Shown here one piece after another: positions 1-31,415 of a stretch of 64,000 nucleotides of DNA. The stretch's first letter is position 1; each line of letters opens with the position of its first letter. The notes beneath the pieces were generated by a model that saw only the letters and a list, made by a program, of their open reading frames with translations, did no database searches and had not been told where the DNA came from. The translations under genes and the position numbers were made by a program. The stretch is from Hirudinaria manillensis (Eukaryota > Annelida > Clitellata > Hirudinida > Hirudinidae): assembly GCA_034509925.1 (NCBI GenBank), contig CM067529.1:2529501-2593500 (forward strand). Reading direction: 5' to 3'.

Positions 1-279
1 AAAAACGATAAACTTAAAAAAAAAATCTTTAAAAAACTCATAAACAAACGTAAACATGATTTGAAATTCCGCTGTCTTCATTTTTATATTTTTGGCAACT
101 TTTTCCAGGTGCTCACGGATCCAAAAGCACTTGGAACTGTTTATCAGGAGATGCACGTTCATAACGATTCAGTTTCTTCAAGCACTATACAAGCTTCATT
201 CTGCAAAGACGAACGTTTTGTTGTTATTGTATTTATCGGAATTTTAAACAAGTTATTCCTTCAATTGTTAATAATTGTG

Positions 280-402
<123 letters not shown>

Positions 403-1663
403 TCATTAAGTGAACATTTCAGTTCGGTTAATATTGTTAAAGTTTTTTTTTACCAGCTGAAAAGGTAGGCGAAGTGAACTGTTTCAAGTTACTATCATTA
501 ATAAGCCACCATCACCACACTAGAATTGATATTAATTTATTATTATTATTATTACTATTATTATTTATCTTATTATGTCTAACAATACAGGGGAACAAAT
601 ATGAAAATGTAATCAAACCCCGCACGAGAGAATGATGAAATTGAAAGCCATATATTTAATTTAAACGAAGAAAGAAATTGAAGCCTTTGAGGATTTTATT
701 TTTAAAAAGAGAATCAATCATCACAACCTCCTAAAAAATCTCTGCAAATAACTCTTCGCGGTCAACTCTGCTTAAGGAGACCAAATAGGCAAAATCCTTT
801 CGCTTGTCAAACACCGGCATTTTCAATCATCGCTGATTATGATTATAGTTATTTGTTCCGAAAAAAAGAGAAAACAACTCATGAAACTTATAAATTAAAA
901 TAACAGAACACAAACCACAAACATGACCCAAACCCTGTTTCTGCAAATCTGATTGGTTTGTTCTGACAGAGGATTTTTGGTAATTAAAAGAAAAATATTC
1001 TTTTGATACTAACTACGTTTTTTTAGGAAAATAACTTTAATTAAAAACAAAATAAACTATAATATAAAAATATTTTTATTAAAAGTTATCCAATCCGATA
1101 TTTTGTAATTCTAAGCTTAACGGTATTACTGGACTTATTTATAACTAAGACGATGATGATGATGGTGATGATGACAATGACGATTATGATGGTGATGGAG
1201 ATCTTTATGAACATCTTGTGGTTCTATTTGCTGACAAAGTCATATATTTTTCTGCAGATGTAATTTCAAAGATACTAAATAGCTCGTTACAAGAGCCCTC
1301 GTTATCGCCGTCGTCGTCGTCATCATCATCATCGTACTCCACTCCAAAGGTTAAACGTAGTTTTGAAATCAAAATTAATTGAATTTAAGAAAAAAAACCA
1401 TCATAAACCAGGTTACATATTTTTCAAAAGGCAATATAAATTGAAATTCACATAAATTAAAATAAAAATGAATTTGAAAATAAATCGAAATGAATTAAAG
1501 ATAACGATAAGACGTAAATCTGCTCCCATGTAAATCGAGGAATCCAATAAAAGCAGAAGCACAAGACATTCTCGGAAAACTTTCTCACAATTTGGTTGAA
1601 CATCCGAAAAATTTCTTTAATTCATTTATTAATGAAGTTAATTCGTTCCCCGATCAATTGATT

Positions 1664-1694
1664 GATTGATTAGTCGATTGATTGACTGATTGGT

Positions 1695-1751
<57 letters not shown>

Positions 1752-1774
1752 AGTCGATTGATTGACTGATTGGT

Positions 1775-1815
<41 letters not shown>

Positions 1816-1835
1816 AGCTGATTGATTAGCTGATT
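1664..1835. repeat. GATT tetranucleotide array
   Basis: Roughly 170 bp of ATTG/GATT repeats. A short variant block (TAGTCGATTGATTGACTGATTGG) occurs twice, so the array has a higher-order repeat inside it. Confidence 0.9.
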
Positions 1836-2884
1836 GATTTAATTTCTTTTATAATTATTAATTAATTTAATATCTTTTATAAATATTAATTAATAATTAA
1901 ATGGATTCAATTGACTTTTAATTCTTAACTGACGGATTTTGATTTTGAATCAAAACATGAAATTAACATCAAAGAAGAATTCTTAACGAAAAAATAAAAA
2001 TAAAAATTCAAATAATATTCGTACCGATGATCATCGTCGTCGTCGTCATCATCTTAAACTCCAACATCACCACCATCATCATCATAATCATCATAATCAT
2101 CAATCATGACCACAAACATGAAACTAATAAGGATATCATCTTCTCCAAGCAGACAATTAGTAAACTAATTAAGCAGGTTTTAAAATTCCTTTCCGGATTC
2201 AATTCAGGTGCACAGGTGGACACCTGTTCGGACACCTGTTTATGCATCTTTTAGGCGTCTTCAGGGCTGAGTTTGTCAGGTGCAAATGATTTACAAAATG
2301 ATTTCGATAAACGAGGCTGACTAGAGACTTAATTTCATATAAAATATAATATCAATATAAAAAAAAATATAACAAGTTTTGAATCATTTAATGTGACTTT
2401 AATATTAAATTGCTGTTTAATATCATGATAATGGCCGGAATGAAATGTTTAAATAATAATAATAATAATATAAAAAGAAATAATAATATGCTGTGTTTAA
2501 TGTTTAATTTAAATTATTTTGAGTAAGAATGTATGAATATTTTTAATAATATCTGAATGTTTTTAAGAATATCTGAAGAATATTATTCTTAAATAAGCCC
2601 GAGTCACGTCTTAAGATTACAAGTTTTGGGTTAATATCATGTATTACACCTGCGAATATTTATGCAATAATTGAGTAATTAATCAATATAATTCAATTTC
2701 TTTAATTTAAAATTAAATCGATGACTTTCTTGCAAGTGTTTTTCCGATTTCCTTTGTTTGTCTTTTGTATTTAAACATCACTTTCTAATTTTTGGACTCG
2801 TAAATCAAAGATGCGGCAAAAACAAACGTTCGTTTGTTGCCTACAACTGTGGCTGGTCACGAAAGGATGTATGGAGATTATTTC

Positions 2885-3075
2885 ATTGTATGTATCACAT
2901 TGTATGTATCATATTGTATATATTACATTGTATGTATCATATTGTATGTATCACATTGTATGTATCATATTGTATATATTACATTGTATGTATCATATTG
3001 TATGTATCATATTGTATGTATCATATTGTATTGTATCATATTGTATGTATCACATTGTATTGTATCATATCGAAT
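2885..3075. repeat. TGTATCAT-type irregular tandem repeat
   Basis: About 190 bp of TTGTATGTATCATA-like units with small variants (CACA, ATAT). It is open in several frames at once, which produces overlapping ORFs rich in Tyr, Ile and Val that I regard as artefacts. Confidence 0.85.
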
Positions 3076-4281
3076 TGTATCGATGTTGTATCGTATTGAA
3101 TTTTATAGCATTGCATTGAAATGTATCAATATCTGTTCGAAGGTCCTTGAAATGTTTCCAGCTTTGTCTGATGCGTGTTGTGAGGATATACGACTTGTAT
3201 CCTGGATTGCATCTTTCGCACTTTTTCGTGTTTATTTTGATTTTTTATGAATATATTTCGTATTTATTTGTGTTTATTTGGTATTTATTTTATATTTATT
3301 TTGTATTTCCATGCAGTGGAAGTGATGCGTGATGAACAGGTCTCCAGTGAAGTAAACGAGGAAGAATGAACATCTTTAGCGAATCTGACTTTTGATCGCT
3401 TTGCTCTTCATGTTTTGTTGACGTTTTTCATGCATGACGTGATTTATCAATTTTGATAAAAATAATAGTAATAATAATAATAATATATATAAAAAATAAT
3501 AACAAAGGTGATGGTCCTAATAATGTTGCTGCATTATATTATTAATATTATTATTATATGGTTATAATTATAATTTTTTTAAGAGAAAATAGTCGTTTGG
3601 AGTGAGTGAAGCGACAATGTCACGCGATTGGAAATCCAAAAGATGATTTACACTGACGACCTCTCCATAACTTTCACTACGACGATGATGATGAATATGA
3701 CGATGACGATGATAATGACCATAACCATAAATGAGAATGATGATATTGACGATGACGATGACGTTGATGATGGTGATGTTACGGATGGCAGTGTTGGTGA
3801 CGATAATGGATTGAGTAAAGTATTTACTCTCGTTCGACTGTACAATACACATATATTCTCGACACATTCTATGGCCATCAGCGACCACCACGGTTGCATT
3901 TAAAGCACGAAAGTCTGCTCGCATTCAGTGCGAGTCAAAGCAGAAGTCACAGCAACGGCTTCGTTATCCTTTGTCATTGTTTCAACGTACCAGAGTTCAC
4001 CTGAGAACTAATGTTTAAAACTTTCGAACATCGATACACGTTTGACTTTCTCTGACTTTTCTCCCGCGGTCTTAACTTTCAGTTGGACTCGGGTTTGCGA
4101 AGTGCTTTAGGAATGCAGTGTTAGAGTGACTTTAAGTCAGTGTAAAAGTGTTAATTAAGTTGTTACTGAATTCAATTGATTTTCGAATCCGAAATCAGGA
4201 CTAAAAATCGGAAACCCATCATCTGAAAGTTTTCTGCAAAGAAAATCAAAGTAAAAGGGACTTCACTCTCCAGTAATTCAG

Positions 4282-6548
<2,267 letters not shown>

Positions 6549-7240
6549 TGATGATGATGATGATGATGATTGTGAAGCCGGTGATAGCAATGAGTAAGGT
6601 GATTAGTTTAGCGATTGCTCTGTACCAGGTACAATCCAATGAATGCATTTTCACAAAGACGATGGCGACGACGATGATGAAGAAGATGATGATGATGATG
6701 CTCATGAAATATTATATTGATGACCCTGATGATGATGGTTATGACAAGGAAGAGAACCTTGATAAAGACATTTTAAAGAAAATTATCAGGAGTCAATTGA
6801 TTTTTGCTACTTGATTAAATTGATCAAGGACCTAATCGCACAACTGCACCACAATCACTATAACCATCATCGTCGTCGTCGTCGTCGTCGTCACTAATAT
6901 CACCTGATTCTAAGGATGATAAGGCCTTTAATGAGTTTATCTGCAAAGTTCCCAGCTTTGACCAGCTAGGATCAGTTTCAATACCAAAACAACTAAAAAT
7001 TTATTATATTTATTATATAGATAACAATATTAATTATTATTATTATTATTATTTGTCGCTGGTGATTTTATATGATCTTAATCATTATCATCACTGTTCT
7101 ATTGATAATAAAGTAATTGAAAATGTAATTGTTATAATTGTTTTTATGCCATTAATGACTTTAGTTATTCTTTGTCTAATTATACCCATCACGACATCAT
7201 TATAAACTGCGATTCAGATTTCAGTCAAACTTCAATCCAG
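6549..7240. other. Intergenic, GAT/ATG-rich
   Basis: Contains GATGAT and GTCGTC runs. A possible short exon at about 6915-6972 reads DDKAFNEFICKVPSFDQLGS, but no matching partner was found. The N-terminal half of the PH domain expected for the downstream phospholipase C was not located here. Confidence 0.3.
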
Positions 7241-10200
7241 GTTGACAACTGCTTCCAAATAACCATCTGCGATGAAGATACGAAGGTCTGCTTCGAATTT
7301 GCCCTCGTGGCCGACAGTTTCCAGCTGAGGGGTCGCTGGGTGAACATCGTCAAAACTTGGGTCGGACTTTTGGACGAAGAAGTCCAGAAAATGTACTCGC
7401 TTTTGACACCCGTTTGCGTATCAATGACGCCCTCAATTTTTGGCTGACGACGGAGGATTTTTCCAGATGGTTGAGGCGTTTGCTGGGCTTGGAAGAGGCG
7501 GAAGCAGTGGAAAGGAAGTTCAGCATCGACGATGCTCTCCAGGTGACCAAAGAGACTGGAAGGATCTTCAATCCTCTGTACTTTCTCCACTTGTTTGAGG
7601 TGAGTTACGTTTATGCATTTGAATCTTTACTGTATTTTTTCTTCCAAATCATTGAATAATTTCGACGTTATTAAATTTTTAAATGGGTTTATAGTTGCGA
7701 ATCTTTTTTTTTTTATGAATAGATTTGTATTTGCTTCGTTTTTGCCTGTTTATCGAATTGGTTGCTTCGAAACAAATTCGAATGCACGCAAATGACAAAC
7801 ATTCACGACAATTGTTCGATAACAACTTTCCCCGTCGAAAGATAATTTCATTCGTGACTCATACTCGGTTTCTCATTCATTATTTGTAATAATATTGTTA
7901 ATTATGTTCTAATAATACTTGTTACACGACTGTTAATTATTCTAGTAATAAATAAGCATAGATTAAAATCAATTTACTTAGAAACAATTCGTTGTTTAAA
8001 ACGAAAACAAAACAAAATACTGCAACCAATTTGCCTCCAACTACCGCGATAAAGTTCCACTTGGCACAAGAGAATAGGTTGTTAGTTGGAAGTGATTGAT
8101 TGATTGATTGATCGATTGAAAGAAACGGGAAGTCTGCAGGAGGAGTGATCTTTCAGCAGAGATCTTTCAATCAATTCAACTGTAAATGCTTCATGAAAAT
8201 GATTGAAATCGTTGCCATTCTTGGGAGTCCATTGTGTTCAGAAGAAATTAAGCATCTTTGATTGTCCAGGGTTTTGAGAACCGCTATCCGTGCTTTTATA
8301 AAAACAATGTTTTAGTATTAATTTTGTTTTTTTTTCTTTTTACAAAATAACTGAAGTTGATGGAATTATTTTAGCTCTGTGGCAGTTTTTGCAATATAGG
8401 ATTTCTTGAGAAATTCTAGAGAAATAAGTATAAAATAAATTAAATTCTACTTTGTGGAATCTAAACGATGAAAAATAACTTTTTCAATGAACTTAAAATA
8501 TTGCCGGTTTTATAACAACTATGTTTTTCTACTATAAGAAAGTTAAAGAAAAATATGAATATCATTATGAATATTATGAATATTATTATGAATTATTATG
8601 AATATTATTACTATTTAAAAACAATTATTTCAGAGTTTCAGTCCAATTAATCAGAAAGGCGCCAAGCTGAAACACGGCATAAGTTCGATGAAGTACAAAG
8701 TTTGGAAGGAAGACAAACTCATGTCAAAAGTAAAACTGGATTGGATCAAATTCGTCGAATTTTTCAAGGCCGTGGTCACACCGGAAGCAATGGAAGCCAT
8801 ATTTAAAAAGTGCGATGTACATCTTAACATTAGTCACAACAACAACAACAATTGGCAATGGCAATGTAGTAACTAGAGCGAAAACCTGCAACTTTAAACT
8901 TGAACGTATTTTTAAGGCCGGCATGTTTGGCGATTTAATTTTAAAATGAATCGATTATTTCTATATTATTAGTAATTTGACCAAAAAATTTACTTTCCAA
9001 TTTCTTAGGATTCCAGGCAGGAGAAAGAGATTAAACATTCTGCCTGCAAAATCATTTCAATGCTTCTTGAGAGACGTTCAGATGGTTGGACATTGTTTTC
9101 AATGTTATTGTTCTGTTGCCATCATTGTTGTTGCTATTGTTGTTGGCTGTTGTTGTTGCTACTGTTGTTGTCATCATCACCGTTGATGTTAATAATTGAC
9201 TGCTCTTCGCTTATAACTTTATCGACTTGCCTTGGCAACAGGTGGTCCCCATTTTGTTATTGTTGCGCCATGAAAATCACTGGTAATGTAAATGTGTTAA
9301 AGTAATGTAAAAATAAATAAAATAATATTGACATTTATTCAGTCACTCTTGGTTTCATTTATTTTTGTATTTCACAGGAAACCGATCAGGCTGACAACTA
9401 TTTGGAAAAGATCAGTTTGATTGAACCAGTGCTGAAGTTTTCGAACGTTTCCGTCATAGGTATAATAACATATATCTGTTCTTATATTTCAAATTGTTGC
9501 GGGCAGCGTAATAATTATTGTTAATTGTAATATTTAAAAATTAATTTAGATATTACTAAATTAGTGGAGGCTTTTGTCTCTGAAGTACGTGACACTTATT
9601 ACATTACAGGATTGTCTAATTATTTGCTGGAAGAGGAGCAATCCATATTCAACCATCAGTTGTCAGATGACATGGATCAGCCACTGTCGCATTACTACAT
9701 CGCTTCCTCGCACAACACGTTACTAAATTAATTAATTAATTAACAGCTAATTAATTATTCAATCGATGTCATTAATTATTAATATCATCGTTACAGCTAC
9801 CTCACCAAGGATCAGCTGAAAAGCAAGAGCAGTGTCGACATGTACGTCAAAGCTTTGCAGAGGGGATGCAAGTGTCTCGAACGTAATTAAACATTACAAT
9901 ACGTCGTGTAAGTCAGTTTACAAATATTATTTTTAACTATAATTCTTGCCATTCTGGTCGATAGTCGATTGCTGGGATGGATCTGACAACGAACCAGTCA
10001 TTTATCACGGATACACTTTGACCTCGAAAATTCTATTCAAGGAAGTCATCCTTGCAATCAAGGAACATGCTTTTACGAGATCTCCGTGAGTTTTATTATT
10101 TAAAAATGCTTAATTGTTGAATTTTAGTGATTTAATTTATCTAATTTAAGTCGTGAAATGTATTCACTGCCAGAATGTCACTAGGCTTATCTTAAATCCG

Positions 10201-13200
10201 GCTTTTAAAGTCATCTCAGATTAACTCAAGTGCCGAGTCCTAGGCATGACCGCTGATCTTTATGAAAGTACTGCTGTGAATAGGCAGTATCTTGACATTT
10301 ACGAACACCGAACAAATTGGTGAAGTGAATAGGAATGCTGATGAATAAATGTTTGCAATTCAGATACCCAGTTATTCTGTCGTTCGAGATACACTGCTCA
10401 ATCGATCAGCAAAAAGTCATGGTCAAACATTTGAAAGATATTCTGGGAGGTAGTACAGCTTGCTTTAATCGCACCGAAATAAAAGTATCCTTAAGTTAAG
10501 TCCTAATCAAATCCGTACTTGTGCATTGTCAGACTCCAAACTTGACATTCTCGTGTTTATTAACCGATTATGAAATTATTTATTCATCATAATCATCTGA
10601 ATGTTTGTTGAAACAATTATTTCAAACCAACGGAACAATTGTTTCAGCAATTCGTATTTCCTTCAATCTTATTTCGATCAAATCATTTAATAAAGATAAT
10701 AAATTAGACTTCTTTTGTGATGATACTTAATTATCCAGTTAATTACTTGATTTTAATTACTGTCAACTTGAATTTTCAACAACGGTACAATAGAAATGCT
10801 GTACCTGAAGCCGATACCAGCTGACGAGTGTACCCTCCCTTCACCCAATGACCTCAAAGGTTACGTACTCATCAAAGTAAGTTAACTTCATCTCATGCGT
10901 GCGCGGAACAATTTAATACCAGTCTATTTAATCAGCATTTATTGAAAATTAAACATTGCTTATTTAATCGTAAATTTTATTCTTGTAGGCAAAGAAAATA
11001 GCAGACGGTCTAGACGAAGGATTCATAGAAGATCTCGAAGGAGACTTAAGTGACGATGACTTGGAATTGACTGAAACGAACATCTTAAGGGAACTGAGCG
11101 AACACAAGGAAACCGATCTCTCTGACATCATTAGCATCTGTTCCCTGTCAGACGAGGAAGAAATGAGCGCAAAGGATCGGAAGAAGAACAAGCTGCAGGC
11201 TCTTTTGAACGATGTCAATTTGAACAACAAAAGTAAATGTAAGAAGGCAAGTGAGAAAACAATTTACTTTTTTATTTGGAAATAAAATTCAAAATTAAAA
11301 GTTGTGTTAAAAGGTTGAGAACATTCTTGACGCCATTTTTTTTTATTGAAAGGCGTGCAAGATAGCAAAAGAACTTTCCGATTTAGTGGTGTACTGTCAG
11401 GCAAAGAGGTTCAAAGATTTTGATAGCAGTAGGATTGAAGGTATGTACATGGATTTGCAGGTACAAGTTATATACTAAGTTTAATAATACAATATTTGGA
11501 ATGGAAGAATAAATAATTTTAAGCTTAATTTTCGCCTAAATCACCATCAGATGGCCACTTTGAGATGTGTTCTTTACAAGAAAAGAAAGCACTGAAATTG
11601 GTCAAAGAAGCGAGCAATCTCTTCGTACAGCACAACGAGAGACATCTCACTAGAGTTTATCCGTCAGGGTATCGGATTGATTCCAGTAATTACAATCCAG
11701 TTAATTTCTGGAATGTTGGTTGCCAGTTAGGTAAGCTGGTTTTATTACCAATTTTCGTAAATTGGCAAAAAGTTTATGCTGCGAATGAATTTTGTAAATA
11801 ATGTCGTACAAATGTTACCAGTGGCCCTAAATTACCAAACTGCCGGCAAAGAAATGCAGCTCAATCAGGGCCTCTTCCAAATGAACAAATATTGTGGCTA
11901 CGTACTTAAGCCGCAATTTCTTCGAGACGGCAAGCAATTTTGTTTTACCGAACTGTTGCTCAGTGAACTCGGACGCTTTTATAATATCTCTTAGCAAAAC
12001 ATAATAGCCCTTTAAAATCAAGATTTAGTGAATGAAAAGTGTGAATTTATGTATAAATGATTTGTTATCTTTTATTAGAAGGAAGTTCGTTCGATCCACA
12101 AGCCGTTCCATCCGAATGCCAAAAAATTTCCATTCGCGTGAGATTTTTCGTTAATTTCAGTTATTCTTTTGTATTGTTACGTTAGGAAGTGAGGCAAATA
12201 AATGCACTCAGGAAATGAAAAACTTAAACAAAAATGCTCAGTAGTTATTACATCTTGCTCCCCCTCACAAAACCAACCGCATTACATTCTTTGTATTCTT
12301 TCGAGATTTATAATTTGTTCTTGGCTCGAATTCTTGAATAATTACGATTAATTTCATCGTGGATTATTGTCGAAGCCAATGGATAAATCACGAAGATCCC
12401 CTTAATCAAAATTAAATAATTTAAAAATGTTTCCCTTTTACTCTTTTACTAATATCTTGGGTTCTACAAGCATTAACTTCGAATATTTCTCAAAATTTAA
12501 ATCAAATTATAAATTGAACAGATAATATCTGGACACCAATTACCTTTTAAATACGCCGCATCGGTAAGAAACGAAAGAAATTACATCGTCCAGACGAGGA
12601 TCTTCGGTGTCGAAGCAGATTGCCAAACTCAGCAGACGATTCCGGTTAAAAATAATGGTCGCGTTTTATTTTGCATTCTAAAATATATAATGATTTTGAA
12701 AATATTTTTTTTTCCAAATAAGATTTTCTAAACAGATATGATGACCAGACAAGGAAACAATAATTTATGCAGATTTTGTAGAATATCAAAGCAATGACTA
12801 TTCTTTCTCAAACTAATTGTAGGGTTGAACCCACTATGGGATGAAGTCTTTGTGTTTAAGATCCACGTTCCTGAAGTAGCCATTTTGATGTTCACTGTCT
12901 ACTCGAAAGTTTTTGTTGCCCAATATTCTTTGCCCATTCGCTCGCTCAGACAAGGTTTGAAATATAGCAGTTTTAATTCTTATTGTAATATATTTTTTTA
13001 CAATCAACACCGAATAATTAAGTAATATTAATTATTAATGGCACTGTAAAACGTTACAAAATAATCCGAGGACCAGGCATAGACGGAGAGAATGGAGTCC
13101 TCCCTCGGAGGCTTAAATACAGCTGCAATTTATATTTTTAATTTTAGGTTGCAGGAGAGTGCCTCTACTTAACAAACATTCTGAGATGATTAAAGAATCA

Positions 13201-13230
13201 TTCCTTCTTGTCCACGTTGAACGTGGTTGA
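7241..13230 (+). CDS. Phosphoinositide phospholipase C, delta/eta-type
   Basis: This enzyme would hydrolyse PIP2 to diacylglycerol and IP3 at membranes in a calcium-dependent way. Exons: 7241-7599 (end of PH domain, start of EF hands), 8634-8816 (EF region), 9378-9459, 9610-9718, 9797-9882, 9965-10085, 10364-10449 (X domain), 10794-10876, 10989-11246 (acidic X-Y linker), 11353-11440, 11551-11730, 11822-11929 (Y domain), about 12082-12137, 12522-12657, 12823-12954 and 13148-13230 (C2; TGA). Catalytic motifs are present: [29 protein letters not shown], and Y-domain RIDSSNYNP and CGYVLKP. From exon 9378 to the stop the exons sum to 1608 nt, in frame. The 5' end with the first PH strands is missing. 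Exon 7241 needs a one-base frameshift, part of the EF region is absent between 8816 and 9378, and two introns use GC donors. X-domain wording ([12 protein letters not shown]) is eta-like and FLRD before C2 is delta-like. Confidence 0.9.
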
Positions 13231-14345
13231 ATTCTACATTCGCTGTCGCAGTCTCATCGTCACTAAGTCCAGCCATTTTCGATTTCGAGCTATTTTTCAG
13301 CTTAAATTTATTTAGATCTATCTCATGCGATGTGAATTGTGAGATCGGATCAGATAGTTATTTTTGTACATTTTTCACTTGAACTAATTTGTTGTGCTGT
13401 CCAAAAAGATACACGTATCTACTCTCTAGCAAGATTCTTGATTTTCGGACATAAGACTGTGCCATAGTGTCTCTGTAGAATGGGTAACAGTTCGATTTTA
13501 GAGAAGAAGATCATTACAATTAAGCGATGAGTAAATTTCGATGGGCACTGGAGCATACTTACCTTAAGAATGTTGAGCTCAACGTCCATTTTCAGTAAAT
13601 ATGTAATAAATAATTTTCTATAAATATTTCATAAATTACCGCATAAATATTACATAAATATTAAATCCTTTCTCCGAGTCGATGGATTTGGATCAAAGGA
13701 TGTATGATGAAGGTGCTCGGCGGGCTTTATTTTCAGTAGAAAAAAGGTTACTTCATCTTTAGCGTTAATTAGGTATAAGTACTGCTGCGGATAACAAAAA
13801 CGTGGTTTGAAACGTGAGGGTCCTCTGATAAACTCGGTTTTCCCCTTTACGTTTTTTTATTGAAAAAGACGGGTCAAGGGGGGAACTACAGTCCCGGTCC
13901 CTTCCGTTGTTAAATTTTCTACCTCCTCCAAATTTTCTTCCTGAACTTACATTTTTCTCCCTCTTCAAAATTTTACACCCTGACCAATTGTGTTATATCC
14001 ACCACTGATAGAAAACGACTATTTGTTTTAAGAAATGACACATTAAATTAAAATATTCATACATGTGCTGATAGACTAAATTGGTTTTACTCATTTCGGT
14101 TCCGAACCGATCGATAAATAGATCGACCTAATCTTTTTGTAGAATTTATGAATAAAGATACAATAAAGTATACAATATTGTTAAACGCGACAATTTGCTA
14201 TTTTTTGACTAGCATTTTGCTCCTACACCGGTTGGATGGATTTTGTTTACATTATGATAGCTTAATGGTTTGGGTTTGAGTCTGATTTTGATCGCGTTTC
14301 CTGATTTTGTTCTTATTTTAAGCTTGCTAATTTGCAACCAATTTT
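13231..14345. other. Intergenic, PLC 3' UTR and USP32 promoter
   Basis: No coding potential was recognised. AT-rich; it should hold the phospholipase C 3' UTR and the USP32 5' UTR and promoter. No TATA box or other site could be singled out. Confidence 0.4.
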
Positions 14346-29594
<15,249 letters not shown>

Positions 29595-29769
29595 TGTTTC
29601 CAATTTCAACTCTTCTCTTCATCCCTGCATCCCTTTCTTACTCTTTCTTTCTCTCCCTTTCTCTCTCAAAGCTCTATCCTTCATGTGGATGAATTCTTGT
29701 CGTCCTTGACCCCTGTGGCTGACCAAAGGCCTCCGTAGACTCGCGGTGCAGATTTGTCTCTCGTTTGTA

Positions 29770-29775
29770 AATAAA
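29770..29775 (+). terminator. Poly(A) signal for USP32
   Basis: AATAAA about 175 bp after the USP32 stop, followed by T/GT-rich sequence. Best candidate for the USP32 cleavage signal. Confidence 0.6.
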
Positions 29776-30836
29776 CTGTTTCGTCTTTGAAAGGTGTGCG
29801 GATGTCTGAATTGTTGGAGTGTTGCAGCCAAGTTGGCCTGTGGTGCTTAAGTATTACTAAGAATTATGTTTCAAATCCTGGAACGAGTTCGGATGTCCAA
29901 GCGATCGATGTTCGATTCTACTTATATTTTTCGAAGGTTATCATGGTGTCTAACGTGGTCCCAGGTGATGCCTGTCAATTAGCCGAGGATTGATCAGTTA
30001 ACGAATATTCTGAAGTCGTCTTTCGTGAAAATCACGTATCCATTGACGGTGAAGCTTTTGCTTTTTTTAAAATTTTGTTTTCGCTCTTAAATGTTGTTTT
30101 CCAAGTTTTGTTTGCCAGTTTCAATTCGTGAGTTTGTACAGTAAATTGATTCAATCAAAAATGCTCTTCTCGCCAATTTTCGTTAACAATCAAACGTTGT
30201 TCCGTTTTTTTTGTTGCTCTCATGGCGTTTGCTGCTTTTAAGTGTCTCTGTTATTCGTCCACGAAAACATACGCATTACGGGTTCGCGATGCTCACTTTT
30301 GAAGACCTTTTCTGCTTATGGCCAGACAGATGGATTTGATCTTGAAGCGTTTATTGAACCTGACCTACAGTAGATGAATAGAATATATTTTTTATTTATT
30401 TACGTCCGTTCGAAGAAGATGGAGGGCGTTGTTTCATTTCTAATGGAAAAGGCTGAGGGGAATATTTGTTTCATAATTTCGTCTGCTTTGGGGTGGGGGC
30501 GGTTGTTATATCGCACAATACCAGTAGTCCAGACTTAAAAGTCATGATTTTACTCGATCAACTAGATGATGTGAAGTCAACTTCGTTTGGGATGACGAGT
30601 GCGAATTTGTCTTGGGGAGTGTGTGGTGAGAAATTAAAACCCTCCCGGCAGACAAAAAATAAAAAATTGATAAAAAGGTCATACATTAAATGTAATAAAA
30701 TTTAATTTAATGTAATATTATCGTATTAAAAATTTATTGAAGGCTGCTATGTATGATCTATTGTTTACATTACTGCTCATACGTTATTATTGTTTGCTTC
30801 GATTTCTAGCTAGCTACCCTTAAAAGATTATTCAAA
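29776..30836. other. Intergenic between USP32 and CHRAC1
   Basis: No gene recognised. Short ORFs here lack codon bias and splice partners. The CHRAC1 promoter should lie in the last few hundred bases. Confidence 0.4.
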
Positions 30837-31355
30837 ATGTCTTCGAACAAAGATGGACTCGGATCGTGTCAGTTTCCTATATCTCGGGTTAAGACTATTA
30901 TGAAAAGTTCCCCCGATGTTAATAGCATTGGTACCGATTCCTTGTATCTCATCACAAAAGCAACGGTAAGTGATTTCTGGATCCTCAACAATATCTTAAT
31001 GAAAAAATGCGCTGTTCATTCTAGAAGAGTGTTTCGATTAAAAATTGTAGCATCGGACTTATGACAAATCAATGAAATTTTGTTTGAAGGAGCTGTTTGT
31101 TCAGAATCTGACCATGAAAACCTACGAAAACAGTGCCAACAAACAGTCACTCGATTACAACGACTTGGCAAATGTTGTAGCTGTCGAGGAACATTTACAA
31201 TTTCTCCAAGGTAAAAACTCAACTTATTTAATGACATACTAAAGATGGGATCATTGTTATTTAACTCTGGTTTTGCAGATATCATCCCCAAAAAGATAAA
31301 ATTTAAAGATTATTTAGCAATGCTGGAGAAGGGAGAAACAATAGTTATAACATGA
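30837..31355 (+). CDS. CHRAC1: Chromatin accessibility complex protein 1 (histone fold)
   Basis: Small H2A/NF-YC-like histone-fold subunit that pairs with a POLE3-type partner in the CHRAC (ISWI) nucleosome-sliding complex in the nucleus. Exons: 30837-30965, 31090-31210, 31279-31355; phases 0 and 1; 327 nt, 108 residues. The signature FPISRVKTIMKSSPDVNSIG begins the histone fold, followed by the long central helix (ELFVQNLTMKTYEN) and LDYNDLANVV. The C-terminus ends shortly after IIPKKIKFKDYLAML, so the acidic tail of the roughly 130-residue human protein is missing. Introns are short (124 and 68 bp). The same fold occurs in NF-YC and POLE4, but the PDVNSIG and IIPKKI wording is closest to CHRAC1. 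Confidence 0.9.
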
Positions 31356-31409
31356 ATTTAGAAGAATGGCTTAAAACTTGACTGAAACTTTTACATCATA
31401 TTGTGGTTT

Positions 31410-31415
31410 AATAAA
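31410..31415 (+). terminator. Poly(A) signal for CHRAC1
   Basis: AATAAA 55 bp after the CHRAC1 stop codon, a normal distance for a compact 3' UTR. Confidence 0.65.

Noticed and set aside
9010..9076. Possible missing PLC EF-hand exon ([13 protein letters not shown])
   Set aside because: Good acceptor, but its length does not fit the phase 0 junction and it does not resemble the expected EF segment.
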